64,000 nucleotides of DNA from Thermohalobaculum sp038534135 (GTDB lineage Bacteria; Pseudomonadota; Alphaproteobacteria; Rhodobacterales; Rhodobacteraceae): positions 9,077 through 73,076 of the forward strand of contig JBCAXJ010000019.1 of the NCBI GenBank assembly GCA_038534135.1, written 5' to 3'. A program made the translations under genes and the position numbers. The notes beneath the pieces were generated by a model that saw only the letters and a program-made list of their open reading frames with translations, ran no database searches and was not told the origin of the DNA. Shown piece after piece: positions 43,031 to 50,740 of the stretch (position 1 is the first letter of the stretch; the number at the start of each line of letters is the position of its first letter).

Positions 43031-43939
43031 ATGGACACCGACAATCTCCGGCTCTTCGTGCTGGCCGCTGAGAAGCTCAATATCAGCGCGGCGGGCCGCG
43101 CGCTCGGCTATGCGCCTGCGGTTGCGGGTGCGCGACTGGCGAAACTCGAGCGCAGCCTTGGCGCCGACCTGCTCATCCGATCGACGCGCAAGGTCTCGCT
43201 GTCGACCGAAGGTGCAGAGTTCCTGCCGTTCGCACGCGAGATCCTCGCCCAAGAGGATAGCGCGCGGGCCGTGATGGGTCTGGGCCAGTCCGATCCGTCC
43301 GGAACGCTGCGCTTTGCGGCACCGAGCAGCTTTGCGCAGCGCTACATCGTCCCGATCGTCTCGGACTTCCTCGCGCTCTATCCCGGGATCAATCTTGACC
43401 TCAGGCTTTCCGACACGCGGTTCGATCTGATCGAAGGGAGTTACGATCTCGCCCTGCGCAATACCGAGTTGGAGGACAGCAGCCTGCGCGGCCGAAAACT
43501 CGCGGACGACCGGCGCTGTCTGTGCGCATCCCCGGCGTATCTTAACCGCTACGGTGTGCCGAAAGAGCCCGAGGATCTGGCGAACCACCAATTAATCGCG
43601 TTCGTCGACCATACGCCCCGGCGTTTGCGCCGCGCAGACGGCACGCAGGCCAGCTTTGACCCGCGCGAAGGCAACTGTCGACTGACCCTGAATGACGGCC
43701 TCAGTCAGAAACTCGCCACGCTTGCCGGTGCCGGAATCTCGGTGAATTCCGCGTGGAGCGTTCACCAAGACCTGCAGGACGGCAGCTTGGTGCATGTCCT
43801 GCCAGACTGCGAGGTCGATGATCAGTCCGTACTTTGGCTTGTCTACCCCAGGTCCAATGTTCTGACCGCAAAAGTTCGGGTGTTCATCGACTTCCTGCTG
43901 GACCGCATCGGCCGAAATCCCCCGTGGTCGTTAACCTAA
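43031..43939 (+). CDS. LysR-family transcriptional regulator
   Basis: A 302-residue LTTR with an N-terminal winged helix (MDTDNLRLFVLAAEKLNISAA, LAKLERSLGADLLIRSTRKV) and a C-terminal effector domain beginning near residue 90. The length is normal. It is divergent from the DUF1330/SDR pair and probably controls it. Start ATG 43031 at the beginning of the HTH. The ligand is not predictable. Confidence 0.87.
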   Translation: MDTDNLRLFVLAAEKLNISAAGRALGYAPAVAGARLAKLERSLGADLLIRSTRKVSLSTEGAEFLPFAREILAQEDSARAVMGLGQSDPSGTLRFAAPSSFAQRYIVPIVSDFLALYPGINLDLRLSDTRFDLIEGSYDLALRNTELEDSSLRGRKLADDRRCLCASPAYLNRYGVPKEPEDLANHQLIAFVDHTPRRLRRADGTQASFDPREGNCRLTLNDGLSQKLATLAGAGISVNSAWSVHQDLQDGSLVHVLPDCEVDDQSVLWLVYPRSNVLTAKVRVFIDFLLDRIGRNPPWSLT

Positions 43940-44032
43940 TTCCTCGCTACAAGCAGATCGATCAGCGCGCCAACACGATCGCTATTTTTATACATTAACA
44001 AAATAATACCTAAAACTTTAACTATCTTCCGT

Positions 44033-44047
44033 TTAATACTTCGTTAA
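44033..44047. promoter_or_regulatory. Candidate CtrA box TTAA-N7-TTAA
   Basis: A perfect TTAA, seven bases, TTAA lies about 90 bases before the start of the LpxR-like gene in a markedly AT-rich intergenic stretch (43960-44070). A TTAACC half-site follows at 44065. CtrA, the alphaproteobacterial cell-cycle/motility regulator, uses this spacing. Binding is inferred from sequence alone. Confidence 0.5.
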
Positions 44048-44136
44048 GGACAAAAAATAAGCTATTAACCGTCCTTGGAAACCAAGTCTTCCAGCTTTTG
44101 CGCTGATATGAACGGCGTGAGTTTTGGGGGCAAGAC

Positions 44137-45147
44137 ATGAAATCGATGAAGATCGTAACCACGTTTGCCGTGGGGGTACTAGTATTGTCTGGCGCAGCCC
44201 GAGCCGACGTCGAGCGCGACGGTTTCAAGTGGCTGTCCGAGAACAGGGACATCATGGCAGAAGGTGCCATCTGGAACGATCGTATTGGCGATGGCCAGGA
44301 TCGTTACAAGACCGGCGGCATGACCCAGTCCTGGGTCTTTCCCGAGACGCTGTTCCTTGACGAGCGGTTGATCCCGGGCAGTGTTTCGGCCTTCGAGCTA
44401 CAGGGACGCGGCTTCATCGCGACACCCGACAACACCCAGGCAGGCGGCGGCGTCAACGATCGGCCGTTTGTCCAGTATGTCGGCGTCGGCGCCTATCTGC
44501 GATCATGGGACCGTCCGGACCGGATCGATGCAACGACAACCGGCGTGCTCGAAACCCGGGCCGGTGTCGAGATCGGATGGCAGGGGGAACCGCTGCCCTT
44601 GTTCGAAATCCAGGAGGCGCTGCACGACGATACCCAGGTGGCGCTTTCATCGGCAAACACCGTCGACGGCGAGTTTCTGGTCAATCTGGAACTTGAAGGC
44701 GTCTATCGCCGTCAAAGCTCGACCCGGTATCTCGATCTCGACATCGCACCCTTCGTTCGCGTGTCAACCGGCATGCGGGAGAACAGCATCCGGGGCGGCA
44801 TGGATGTCATCATCGGATCGTCGCTTGCGGCCCGCACCTGGAACCGCGAACCGGCGATCGGTGCACTGCTGCCGGGCGGCTCGCAGCAGCGCGGCGGTTT
44901 CCACTGGGCGCTCTGGATCGGCGGCGATGTCGGGTACATCGCATCGGACGTCTTCCTTGACGGCGGCTTCACCGCCGACGGGCCCGACGTCGGGCGCGAA
45001 GAGCTTACCACGCGTTTTCGCGCCGGGTTGATGCTGGAATACGACCCGTTCGCCATCGTCTATTCGATCAACTGGCTGAGCCCCGAGTTTGACCTTCAGC
45101 CCGAGGGCCAACTGATCGGCGCCGTGTCCTTGAAGTATCGATTCTGA
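44137..45147 (+). CDS. LpxR-like (DUF2219) outer-membrane protein, possible lipid A deacylase
   Basis: A 336-residue outer-membrane beta-barrel protein. A signal peptide ends in GAARA; the first mature part has WNDRIGDGQDRYKTGGMTQSW, which aligns by pattern with the ND-DRYYTNG catalytic-site segment of LpxR. The C-terminus ends in LKYRF with the terminal Phe required for barrel assembly. LpxR removes 3'-acyloxyacyl chains from lipid A. ATG 44137 with GGGGG upstream; ATG 44146 is possible. The gene stands alone between the LysR gene and a strong terminator. Confidence 0.78.
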   Translation: MKSMKIVTTFAVGVLVLSGAARADVERDGFKWLSENRDIMAEGAIWNDRIGDGQDRYKTGGMTQSWVFPETLFLDERLIPGSVSAFELQGRGFIATPDNTQAGGGVNDRPFVQYVGVGAYLRSWDRPDRIDATTTGVLETRAGVEIGWQGEPLPLFEIQEALHDDTQVALSSANTVDGEFLVNLELEGVYRRQSSTRYLDLDIAPFVRVSTGMRENSIRGGMDVIIGSSLAARTWNREPAIGALLPGGSQQRGGFHWALWIGGDVGYIASDVFLDGGFTADGPDVGREELTTRFRAGLMLEYDPFAIVYSINWLSPEFDLQPEGQLIGAVSLKYRF

Positions 45148-45165
45148 GCAGCGTTGGGGCGCTCG

Positions 45166-45205
45166 GGCCGGTCGGGAGCAATCCCGGCCGGTTTTCTATT
45201 TTTCT
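45166..45205 (+). terminator. Intrinsic terminator after the LpxR-like gene
   Basis: A ten-bp stem, CCGGTCGGGA (45168-45177) with TCCCGGCCGG (45182-45191), contains one G-T pair and a GCAA tetraloop. It is followed by TTTT and CTATTTTT. It ends the LpxR-like transcript and isolates the TRAP operon. Confidence 0.88.
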
Positions 45206-45439
45206 TCGCGGTTTACTGTCCGTTCTTCGCGCAAAGATCGAGCCGCTCCCCCGTTCGATACCCGCATAGCGCGAAAGCTGCGCCGCACTTTGCCAGTCCA
45301 TGATAAAGACTCGGTATTTTCCGAGTAAAGCGTTGACACTGCAGCACCCTCCCGTTTGACTGCCTTCGCCCGGCCGGTACAACGTCCGGCCATCATATGC
45401 GATGCAGGCGGTAAAGCCTGCGGTACAGGGAGGAACTCG

Positions 45440-46498
45440 ATGAAGTTCGATCTTTTCAAGAAGGTCGGTGCTCTTGCACTTGCCGCAACCGCTGTCGTTG
45501 CGATGTCGGCTGCCGAAGCCGACGCCAAGAAAGTCCGCTGGAAAATGCACTCGGCATTCGGCAAGAACGTCGCGGTCATCGGCCCGGTCGGCTATCGGAT
45601 CGCCGACATGGTGCGCGCGATGTCCGGCGGCGACTTCGACATCAAGGTGTTCGAGCCGGGCGCACTCGCCGGTGGCTATGCCTACTTTGACCCGATCAGC
45701 CAGGGCGCCTTCGAAGCCGCGTACGGCACACCGGGTGCAAACCAGGGCAAGAACTCGGCCTTCGCATTTGCCTCGACCTGGCCGTTCGGCCCGGGCGCAT
45801 TGGAATTCAACGCCTGGATCAAGCAGGGCGGCGGAGAGCAGATCATCTCTGACCTCTATGCCAAGGACGGCATCAAGTACTTCTATTGCGGCATGATCCC
45901 GCCCGAGACATCAGGCTGGTTCCGTGAGCCGATCGAAAGCCTCGACCAGCTCAAGGGCCTGAAGATGCGTTTCTTCGGCATGGGCGCCAAGGTCATGCAG
46001 AAGTTCGGTGTGGCAACGCAGCAGCTTGCTGGCGGCGACATCTACCCGGCACTGGAACTGGGCACGATCGACGCGACCGAATTCTCGATGCCCGCCATTG
46101 ACCGGACGCTCGGCTTCTACCAGATCGCGAAGTACAACTACTTCCCGGGCTGGCACCAGCAGTCGACCACCAACGAGATCCTCGTCAACATGGACGCATG
46201 GAACAAGCTTGAGCCTGAGCATCAGGCAATGTTCCAGACCGCTTGCGATGCAAACTTCATGCACGAGCTTGCCGAAGGTGAAGCGCTGCAGTCCGCAGCC
46301 ATGATCGCCAACGAAAAGGACGGCGTGACCATGGTCACTTGGCCGGACGAGGTCATCGACCAGCTGCGTGAGAAGTGGGAAGAAGTTCTGGCAGAAGAGC
46401 TGGCAGCCAACCCGGACGTCAAGACAATGTGGGACAGCTACACCGAGTTCCACGAGGCCTACCAGGTCTGGGGCTCGCGCGGTTACCTGAAGAACTGA
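45440..46498 (+). CDS. dctP: TRAP transporter substrate-binding protein
   Basis: A 352-residue periplasmic DctP/TakP-type protein. The signal peptide (ALALAATAVVAMSAAEADA) is followed by VRWKMHSAFG and the family's central GLKMRFFGMGAKVMQKFG, whose Arg binds the carboxylate, and GGDIYPALELGTIDATEF. Similar binders take 2-oxoacids or other monocarboxylates. GGGAGG precedes ATG 45440. The two membrane subunits follow. The ligand cannot be named. Confidence 0.9.
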   Translation: MKFDLFKKVGALALAATAVVAMSAAEADAKKVRWKMHSAFGKNVAVIGPVGYRIADMVRAMSGGDFDIKVFEPGALAGGYAYFDPISQGAFEAAYGTPGANQGKNSAFAFASTWPFGPGALEFNAWIKQGGGEQIISDLYAKDGIKYFYCGMIPPETSGWFREPIESLDQLKGLKMRFFGMGAKVMQKFGVATQQLAGGDIYPALELGTIDATEFSMPAIDRTLGFYQIAKYNYFPGWHQQSTTNEILVNMDAWNKLEPEHQAMFQTACDANFMHELAEGEALQSAAMIANEKDGVTMVTWPDEVIDQLREKWEEVLAEELAANPDVKTMWDSYTEFHEAYQVWGSRGYLKN

Positions 46499-46543
46499 GC
46501 CCAGGGGTTACCGCCAACGCGGCAACCCTGCAGCCAAAGATGA

Positions 46544-46570
46544 CGACCGGCGCGTACCATGCGCCGGTCG
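46544..46570 (+). repeat. Stem-loop between dctP and dctQ
   Basis: A perfect 10-bp inverted repeat, CGACCGGCGC and GCGCCGGTCG, with a 7-base loop lies 45 bases after dctP. No T-run follows. In TRAP operons such structures often protect the abundant dctP mRNA from decay and reduce downstream expression. Confidence 0.65.
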
Positions 46571-46650
46571 ACGCATGACGGCCCAGAGACCTGGCAAACC
46601 AGGCGGCATGGCCGTCCCAACAACAACCAAGAACCAACGGGTGAGGGGCA

Positions 46651-47307
46651 ATGGGAGCGCTGTTAAGTCTCGGCGACGTACTGGACCGGATTTCGCGCAG
46701 TGTCGGTAAGGCCGCGAGTTTTCTGATCCTGCCACTGATATTCCTGATCATGTTCGACGTGATCACGCGCAAGATCGACTACATCAAAGAAGCGTCTGCC
46801 GAGATCACGATCAACTACGGCTTCTCGGTGTCGTTCATTCTGCAGGATCTGCAGTGGCACGTGCATGGCGCGCTGATGCTGCTGACATTCGGCTTCGGCT
46901 ATCTCGCCAACAGCCATGTCCGCGTTGATATCTTTCGCGAGGGCCTCGGCCGCCGCAGCCAGGTCTGGGTCGAATCCTTCGGCATTCTGATTTGCGCCGT
47001 GCCCTTCCTGCTTCTGATGATCTGGTTCTCCTACGTCATGGCCTCGGCGTCCTTCGCACAAGGCGAAGGGTCCGAAAGCCAGGTTGGCCTGGGCTGGCGC
47101 TGGATCATCAAGTCGTTCTTGATCTGGGGCTTCCTCATCGCCCTGATGGCCGCACTCGCGACCCTGTTCCGATGTTTGAACTTCCTGTTCGGAAATTACG
47201 AACAGCAGGCCATCGCCGAGGATCAACTGCAATTCTTCACGGATGTCGAAACTCTGCCCAAAGTGGTGCTGGAGGATGAAGAACCGAAGGCCGGGGGGAG
47301 AGCCTGA
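46651..47307 (+). CDS. dctQ: TRAP transporter small permease subunit
   Basis: A 218-residue DctQ-type inner-membrane protein with four hydrophobic helices (FLILPLIFLIMFDVITRK; MLLTFGFGYLANSHVRVDIF, the family motif with N-S-H-V-R; ILICAVPFLLLMIWFSYVM; WGFLIALMAALATLFRCL). It is longer than the usual 160-190 residues owing to a charged C-terminal tail. Its stop overlaps the dctM start by one base (TGATG). It helps the large subunit import the substrate with Na+ or H+. Confidence 0.9.
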   Translation: MGALLSLGDVLDRISRSVGKAASFLILPLIFLIMFDVITRKIDYIKEASAEITINYGFSVSFILQDLQWHVHGALMLLTFGFGYLANSHVRVDIFREGLGRRSQVWVESFGILICAVPFLLLMIWFSYVMASASFAQGEGSESQVGLGWRWIIKSFLIWGFLIALMAALATLFRCLNFLFGNYEQQAIAEDQLQFFTDVETLPKVVLEDEEPKAGGRA

Positions 47308-49187
47308 TGGAAATGCTTGCGGAATGGTGGGACTGGTTTCTCTGGGATCACCTCTACGAGTACATCGGCGCCTATATGTTCCTGGCGCTGGCGCTGACGC
47401 TCTTCACCGGCCTGCCGGTTGCATTCGCCCTTGGTGGTGTCTCCGTCGTGTTCGGCATGATTTCGATCTGGCTCGAGATCTTTGACATCAACATCTACTT
47501 CGCGGTTGTGAATCGGATCTGGGGCGGGGACGGTGCCTCGGGCGCCGTGCAGAACCCGATACTGGTGGCGATCCCGTGCTTCGTGTTCATGGGCACGATG
47601 CTGGAGAAATCCCGTGTCGCAGCCGATCTGCTGCACATTCTCCAGATCATGCTGAAACGCGTGCCGGGCGGCCTGGCCCTGTCGGTGACGGTCATGGGCA
47701 CGATCATGGCAGCGACGACCGGTATCATCGGTGCCTCGGTCGTCATGATGACCCTTCTGGCCCTGCCGACCATGCTGAAGCGGGGATACTCGCCCGAACT
47801 GGCTACGGGTACCATCGCGGCCTCGGCCACGCTTGGCATCCTGATCCCGCCGTCGATCATGCTGGTCTTGATGGCTTCACTGCTCGCGGTGTCGGTGGGT
47901 AACCTCTTCATCGGCGCACTGCTGCCGGGTCTGGCGCTGTCGGCGCTTTACTTCCTCTACATTCTGACGCGCGCGACGCTGAACCCATCAATCGCCCCGA
48001 GGATCGACGAGGATGAGATCGATCTGAAGCCGACAAACATGTCGAACCTGATCATCTTTCTTGTCGGTTCGGGTCTGCTTATCGCAGCGGATGTGATCTT
48101 CGAGGTCGCCGGGTTCTATGCCGAAGACATCAACTGGCAGCTGATGACCATCCTTGGCATCTTCTTCCTGGCGATGTGGGTCGGTAAGCGCGAAGGCAAC
48201 ACGCTGCTCGGCGGGATCCTGAAAGGTTTCGTGCCGCCGATCTTCCTGATCATCCTGGTGCTGGGCTCGATCTTCGCCGGTTGGGCGACGCCGACTGAAG
48301 CCGCTGGCGTCGGTGCTTTTGGCTCACTTGTGCTGGCCTTCGTGAACGGGACGCTCACCTGGCAGGTGCTCAAGGAAGTGTGTCACCGGACCGGTCTCAC
48401 CGTCGCGATGATCTTCTTCATCTTCGTTGGTGCGACCGCGTTTTCGACCATCTTCCGGAACGTCTATGGCGAAGAGCTGATCATCCACTTCATCGAGTGG
48501 CTGCAACTATCGCCTTGGAACCTGCTGTTCCTGCTGATGTTCGCGGTCTTCCTGCTCGGCTTCTTCTTCGATTTCCTCGAGATCACGCTGATCATCCTGC
48601 CGGTGTTCGATCCGGTGATCAGGACGCTGGCGCCGGTCTTTGCCGATCACCTCGGGATCGAGGTCATCACGCAGACGCAACAGACGAAGGAGTTTCTGGA
48701 AGCGCAGGTCATATACTGGTTCGCCATCCTTGTGGCGGTGAACCTGCAAACCAGCTTCCTGACGCCACCGTTCGGATTCGCGCTGTTCTACATGAAGGGT
48801 GTGGCTCCCAGCAGCGTGAAGATGCAGGAGATCTACAAAGGGATCATTCCCTTCGTGACCCTGCAGGTGATCGGTATGCTGATTGTGCTGACCTTCCCGC
48901 GGCTGGCGACGCAGCTTCCGTATGAAGCCGGGCTGTCGCGAATACCCTGGGGCGTCGAGTGGTCCTTTGCCGATAGCGAGTTCGAGCGACGAAAACAGGC
49001 TGAACTTGTCCGAATGAATGACGCGCTGAACAGCAAGACATCAATGCGCGGCAACGAGATCGAGGACGAGGTCGAGGTGTTCAGCGACAAGTATCTCGGC
49101 AACGAGAGCCTCGATTTCCGCGCCATGTCTGAAGAGATCAATGCGCGGATCAAGGCTCTGGAAGAGGCCAATCCACGCGATAACTGA
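47307..49187 (+). CDS. dctM: TRAP transporter large permease subunit
   Basis: A 626-residue DctM-type protein with about twelve helices. PVAFALGGVSVVFGM, NPILVAIPCFVFMGTMLEKS and TGIIGASVVMMTLLALPTML are hallmarks; FGFALFYMKGVAP ends the core. It exceeds the common ~430 residues, with an extended loop and a charged C-terminal tail of about 80 residues (many Glu/Asp/Arg), as in TakP-type large permeases. It couples substrate import to ion flux. Confidence 0.92.
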   Translation: MEMLAEWWDWFLWDHLYEYIGAYMFLALALTLFTGLPVAFALGGVSVVFGMISIWLEIFDINIYFAVVNRIWGGDGASGAVQNPILVAIPCFVFMGTMLEKSRVAADLLHILQIMLKRVPGGLALSVTVMGTIMAATTGIIGASVVMMTLLALPTMLKRGYSPELATGTIAASATLGILIPPSIMLVLMASLLAVSVGNLFIGALLPGLALSALYFLYILTRATLNPSIAPRIDEDEIDLKPTNMSNLIIFLVGSGLLIAADVIFEVAGFYAEDINWQLMTILGIFFLAMWVGKREGNTLLGGILKGFVPPIFLIILVLGSIFAGWATPTEAAGVGAFGSLVLAFVNGTLTWQVLKEVCHRTGLTVAMIFFIFVGATAFSTIFRNVYGEELIIHFIEWLQLSPWNLLFLLMFAVFLLGFFFDFLEITLIILPVFDPVIRTLAPVFADHLGIEVITQTQQTKEFLEAQVIYWFAILVAVNLQTSFLTPPFGFALFYMKGVAPSSVKMQEIYKGIIPFVTLQVIGMLIVLTFPRLATQLPYEAGLSRIPWGVEWSFADSEFERRKQAELVRMNDALNSKTSMRGNEIEDEVEVFSDKYLGNESLDFRAMSEEINARIKALEEANPRDN

Positions 49188-49985
49188 CGGGACCGGTAGG
49201 GTGGGCGCATCGCCCACCCATGCCAAAGGGCCGCGAGGCCGAAGCGTATGCTCCGGAACGGTTGCTGGAAATCTCGGGAAGGGATCGGGCAATTGACCAC
49301 CTGATATCGGTCGTCTGCCCGCTTGGGATGCGAACCCTCAGACTCGCAAAACGGCGGCTGGCCAGCCACCTGAACGCTACTTTCACACGTGCCTCGTGCA
49401 CAGAGGCGACGGCAACCTGAAAAGAGGTCTCCCTCCCTGCCCTCGGCTGCCGTTCGTCGCGACGTTTGAAGACCCGCGTGCGAGCCTCCGCATATGCGCG
49501 GGCCGGTCTACGGTCCAGAAGCTAAAACTTGATTAAATTGCAGGCTGTTGCGGACCCAGCGTGCGCTTGTTTCTCGGCATGAACGGCCTGGATGACCCGC
49601 GATAGCGTTGTCTTGAACCGAGGCTTTGAATTTGAGCAGCGTTGTAAGTCTCGGCGGAGCGCGCCGTGCTGGAAACGCTCTGTTTGCACCCGAAGGGCAT
49701 CGATCAATTCTGGCGGAGCAGCTGACCATGGCTCCTTCTCAGAGGTGAGCACCACTGAGGCCTGTGTGGGACATCCGGCCCCCCGGTCCCGGTCGAAGCC
49801 TTGGCCGAAGTGCCCTTGAGCAAGTCGTTGCAGCGCCTCTGGGGCCGTTGGGACCGATCCACCGGTACAGGTCCAACGTACGCCGCCACGCGGGGAAGTT
49901 CATGGCTGAGAAACGCGGCATAGCGTGCAAGGCAATCAGGGTCCTCAAGCAATCGCTGCGCTTTATCAACCACGACAACTCGGCG
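49188..49985. other. Gene-poor stretch between TRAP operon and GFA gene
   Basis: About 800 bases without a gene I can support. It begins with a dispersed palindrome (49199-49219). Bases 49320-49390 on the minus strand contain GGGTTCGCATCCC, vaguely T-arm-like but not a tRNA. From 49500 to 49975 the minus strand has several short overlapping open frames (for example QRLLEDPDCLARYAAFL-type peptide near 49970-49860) in changing frames, which could be a decayed gene. No parent family was recognised. Confidence 0.45.
49199..49219. repeat. Dispersed palindromic repeat, copy 1
   Basis: A perfect 9-bp inverted repeat GGGTGGGCG-CAT-CGCCCACCC preceded by TA, 11 bases after the dctM stop. The same unit, in reverse orientation and with A for G at one position of the arm, occurs at 63168-63190. 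It could fold as a hairpin ending the TRAP transcript but lacks a T-run. Confidence 0.7.
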
Positions 49986-50438
49986 TCACGGATCAGCGGC
50001 GGGGTTCAGAACTGTCCGTGCGCTCATCTGGCAGCGCTCGAGATCGTCGTCGATCACAAGCCAGGGCAACCGGTTCTGGTCATGAGCATGAACTTTTGGC
50101 GCGAATTGTGCGGCCTGGTCGAGCAACCCGAGCGCAATGTACACCTGTCCCGGCAGATAATCGTAGCGGCCGGTTAGTGGAGATCCGCAGACCCGGCAGA
50201 ACGACCGGGTCACTCCCGGATTGGCGCAGACCTTGGCGCCTTCGTCAGGTGTGAAGGTTACTGCGGCTTCATTGAACGCCGCGAAGGCCGCGACCGGTGC
50301 CCCGGTGACGCGGCGGCAATCGGAGCAATGGCAATAGGCGCTCGTCATCGGCGGTTCGGAGGTGCTGATCTGAACCGCGCCGCAATAGCACCGCCCCGTG
50401 ATCACTGCCCTGGTGCTTTCGTCCGTCACGCTTCTCAC
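49986..50438 (-). CDS. GFA-family (glutathione-dependent formaldehyde-activating-like) zinc protein
   Basis: A 150-residue protein of the GFA/CENP-V fold. GRCYCGAVQI near 16, YCHCSDCRRVTGAP near 35 and SFCRVCGSPLTG near 80 provide the paired zinc-binding Cys. The start is GTG 50438, overlapping the MoaD-like stop by 4 bases (GTGA). Family members are Zn proteins, only some of which act on glutathione-formaldehyde adducts. As the last gene of the molybdenum hydroxylase operon it may handle a reactive product. Confidence 0.86.
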   Translation of the reverse strand: MRSVTDESTRAVITGRCYCGAVQISTSEPPMTSAYCHCSDCRRVTGAPVAAFAAFNEAAVTFTPDEGAKVCANPGVTRSFCRVCGSPLTGRYDYLPGQVYIALGLLDQAAQFAPKVHAHDQNRLPWLVIDDDLERCQMSARTVLNPAADP

Positions 50439-50689
50439 CCGCCGGCGATGCGCGGCAAAAGGATGATCTCGTTCTCGGGCGCGATCGGCTGGAAGAGCGA
50501 CTCGGTATAGATCCGCCCATCCACCGACACCGAAACGCGGCTGTCCAGATCCTCGCCCAGTGCAGGGTGCTGTGCCAGGAGTTCACGGAAAAGATCGCGG
50601 ATGGTTGCCGCTTCCAGATCGATCGACGCAGCGCCCCCCGTGAACTGGGTCAGCGAACCATAAAGCTGCACTGTGACGAGGTCGGCCAT
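50435..50689 (-). CDS. MoaD/ThiS-family sulfur-carrier-like protein
   Basis: An 84-residue beta-grasp protein with the strand pattern VTVQLYGSLTQFTGG, LLAQHPALGEDL and NEIILLPRIAGG, ending in the diglycine tail needed for thiocarboxylate formation. MoaD supplies sulfur to molybdopterin; this operon copy beside molybdenum hydroxylase subunits fits. It starts at ATG 50689, 51 bases after the Mo-subunit gene, with a GC hairpin between, and overlaps the GFA gene. Confidence 0.85.
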   Translation of the reverse strand: MADLVTVQLYGSLTQFTGGAASIDLEAATIRDLFRELLAQHPALGEDLDSRVSVSVDGRIYTESLFQPIAPENEIILLPRIAGG

Positions 50690-50701
50690 TACCCTCCCTA
50701 G

Positions 50702-50723
50702 CCCTCCCCAAGCGCGGGGAGGG
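50702..50723 (-). repeat. GC-rich hairpin between the Mo-subunit and MoaD-like genes
   Basis: Eight-bp perfect arms CCCTCCCC and GGGGAGGG with a 6-base loop lie in the 51-base gap. No T-run follows on the minus strand. It may modulate expression of the small downstream genes relative to the large subunit. Confidence 0.55.
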
Positions 50724-50740
50724 TCCAGATCGCATCCGGA

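Noticed and set aside
49320..49400. tRNA-like T-arm (GGGTTCGCATCCC) on the minus strand
   Set aside because: The arm pairs only 3 bp, no acceptor stem or CCA end was found, and anticodon arm pairing is lacking.
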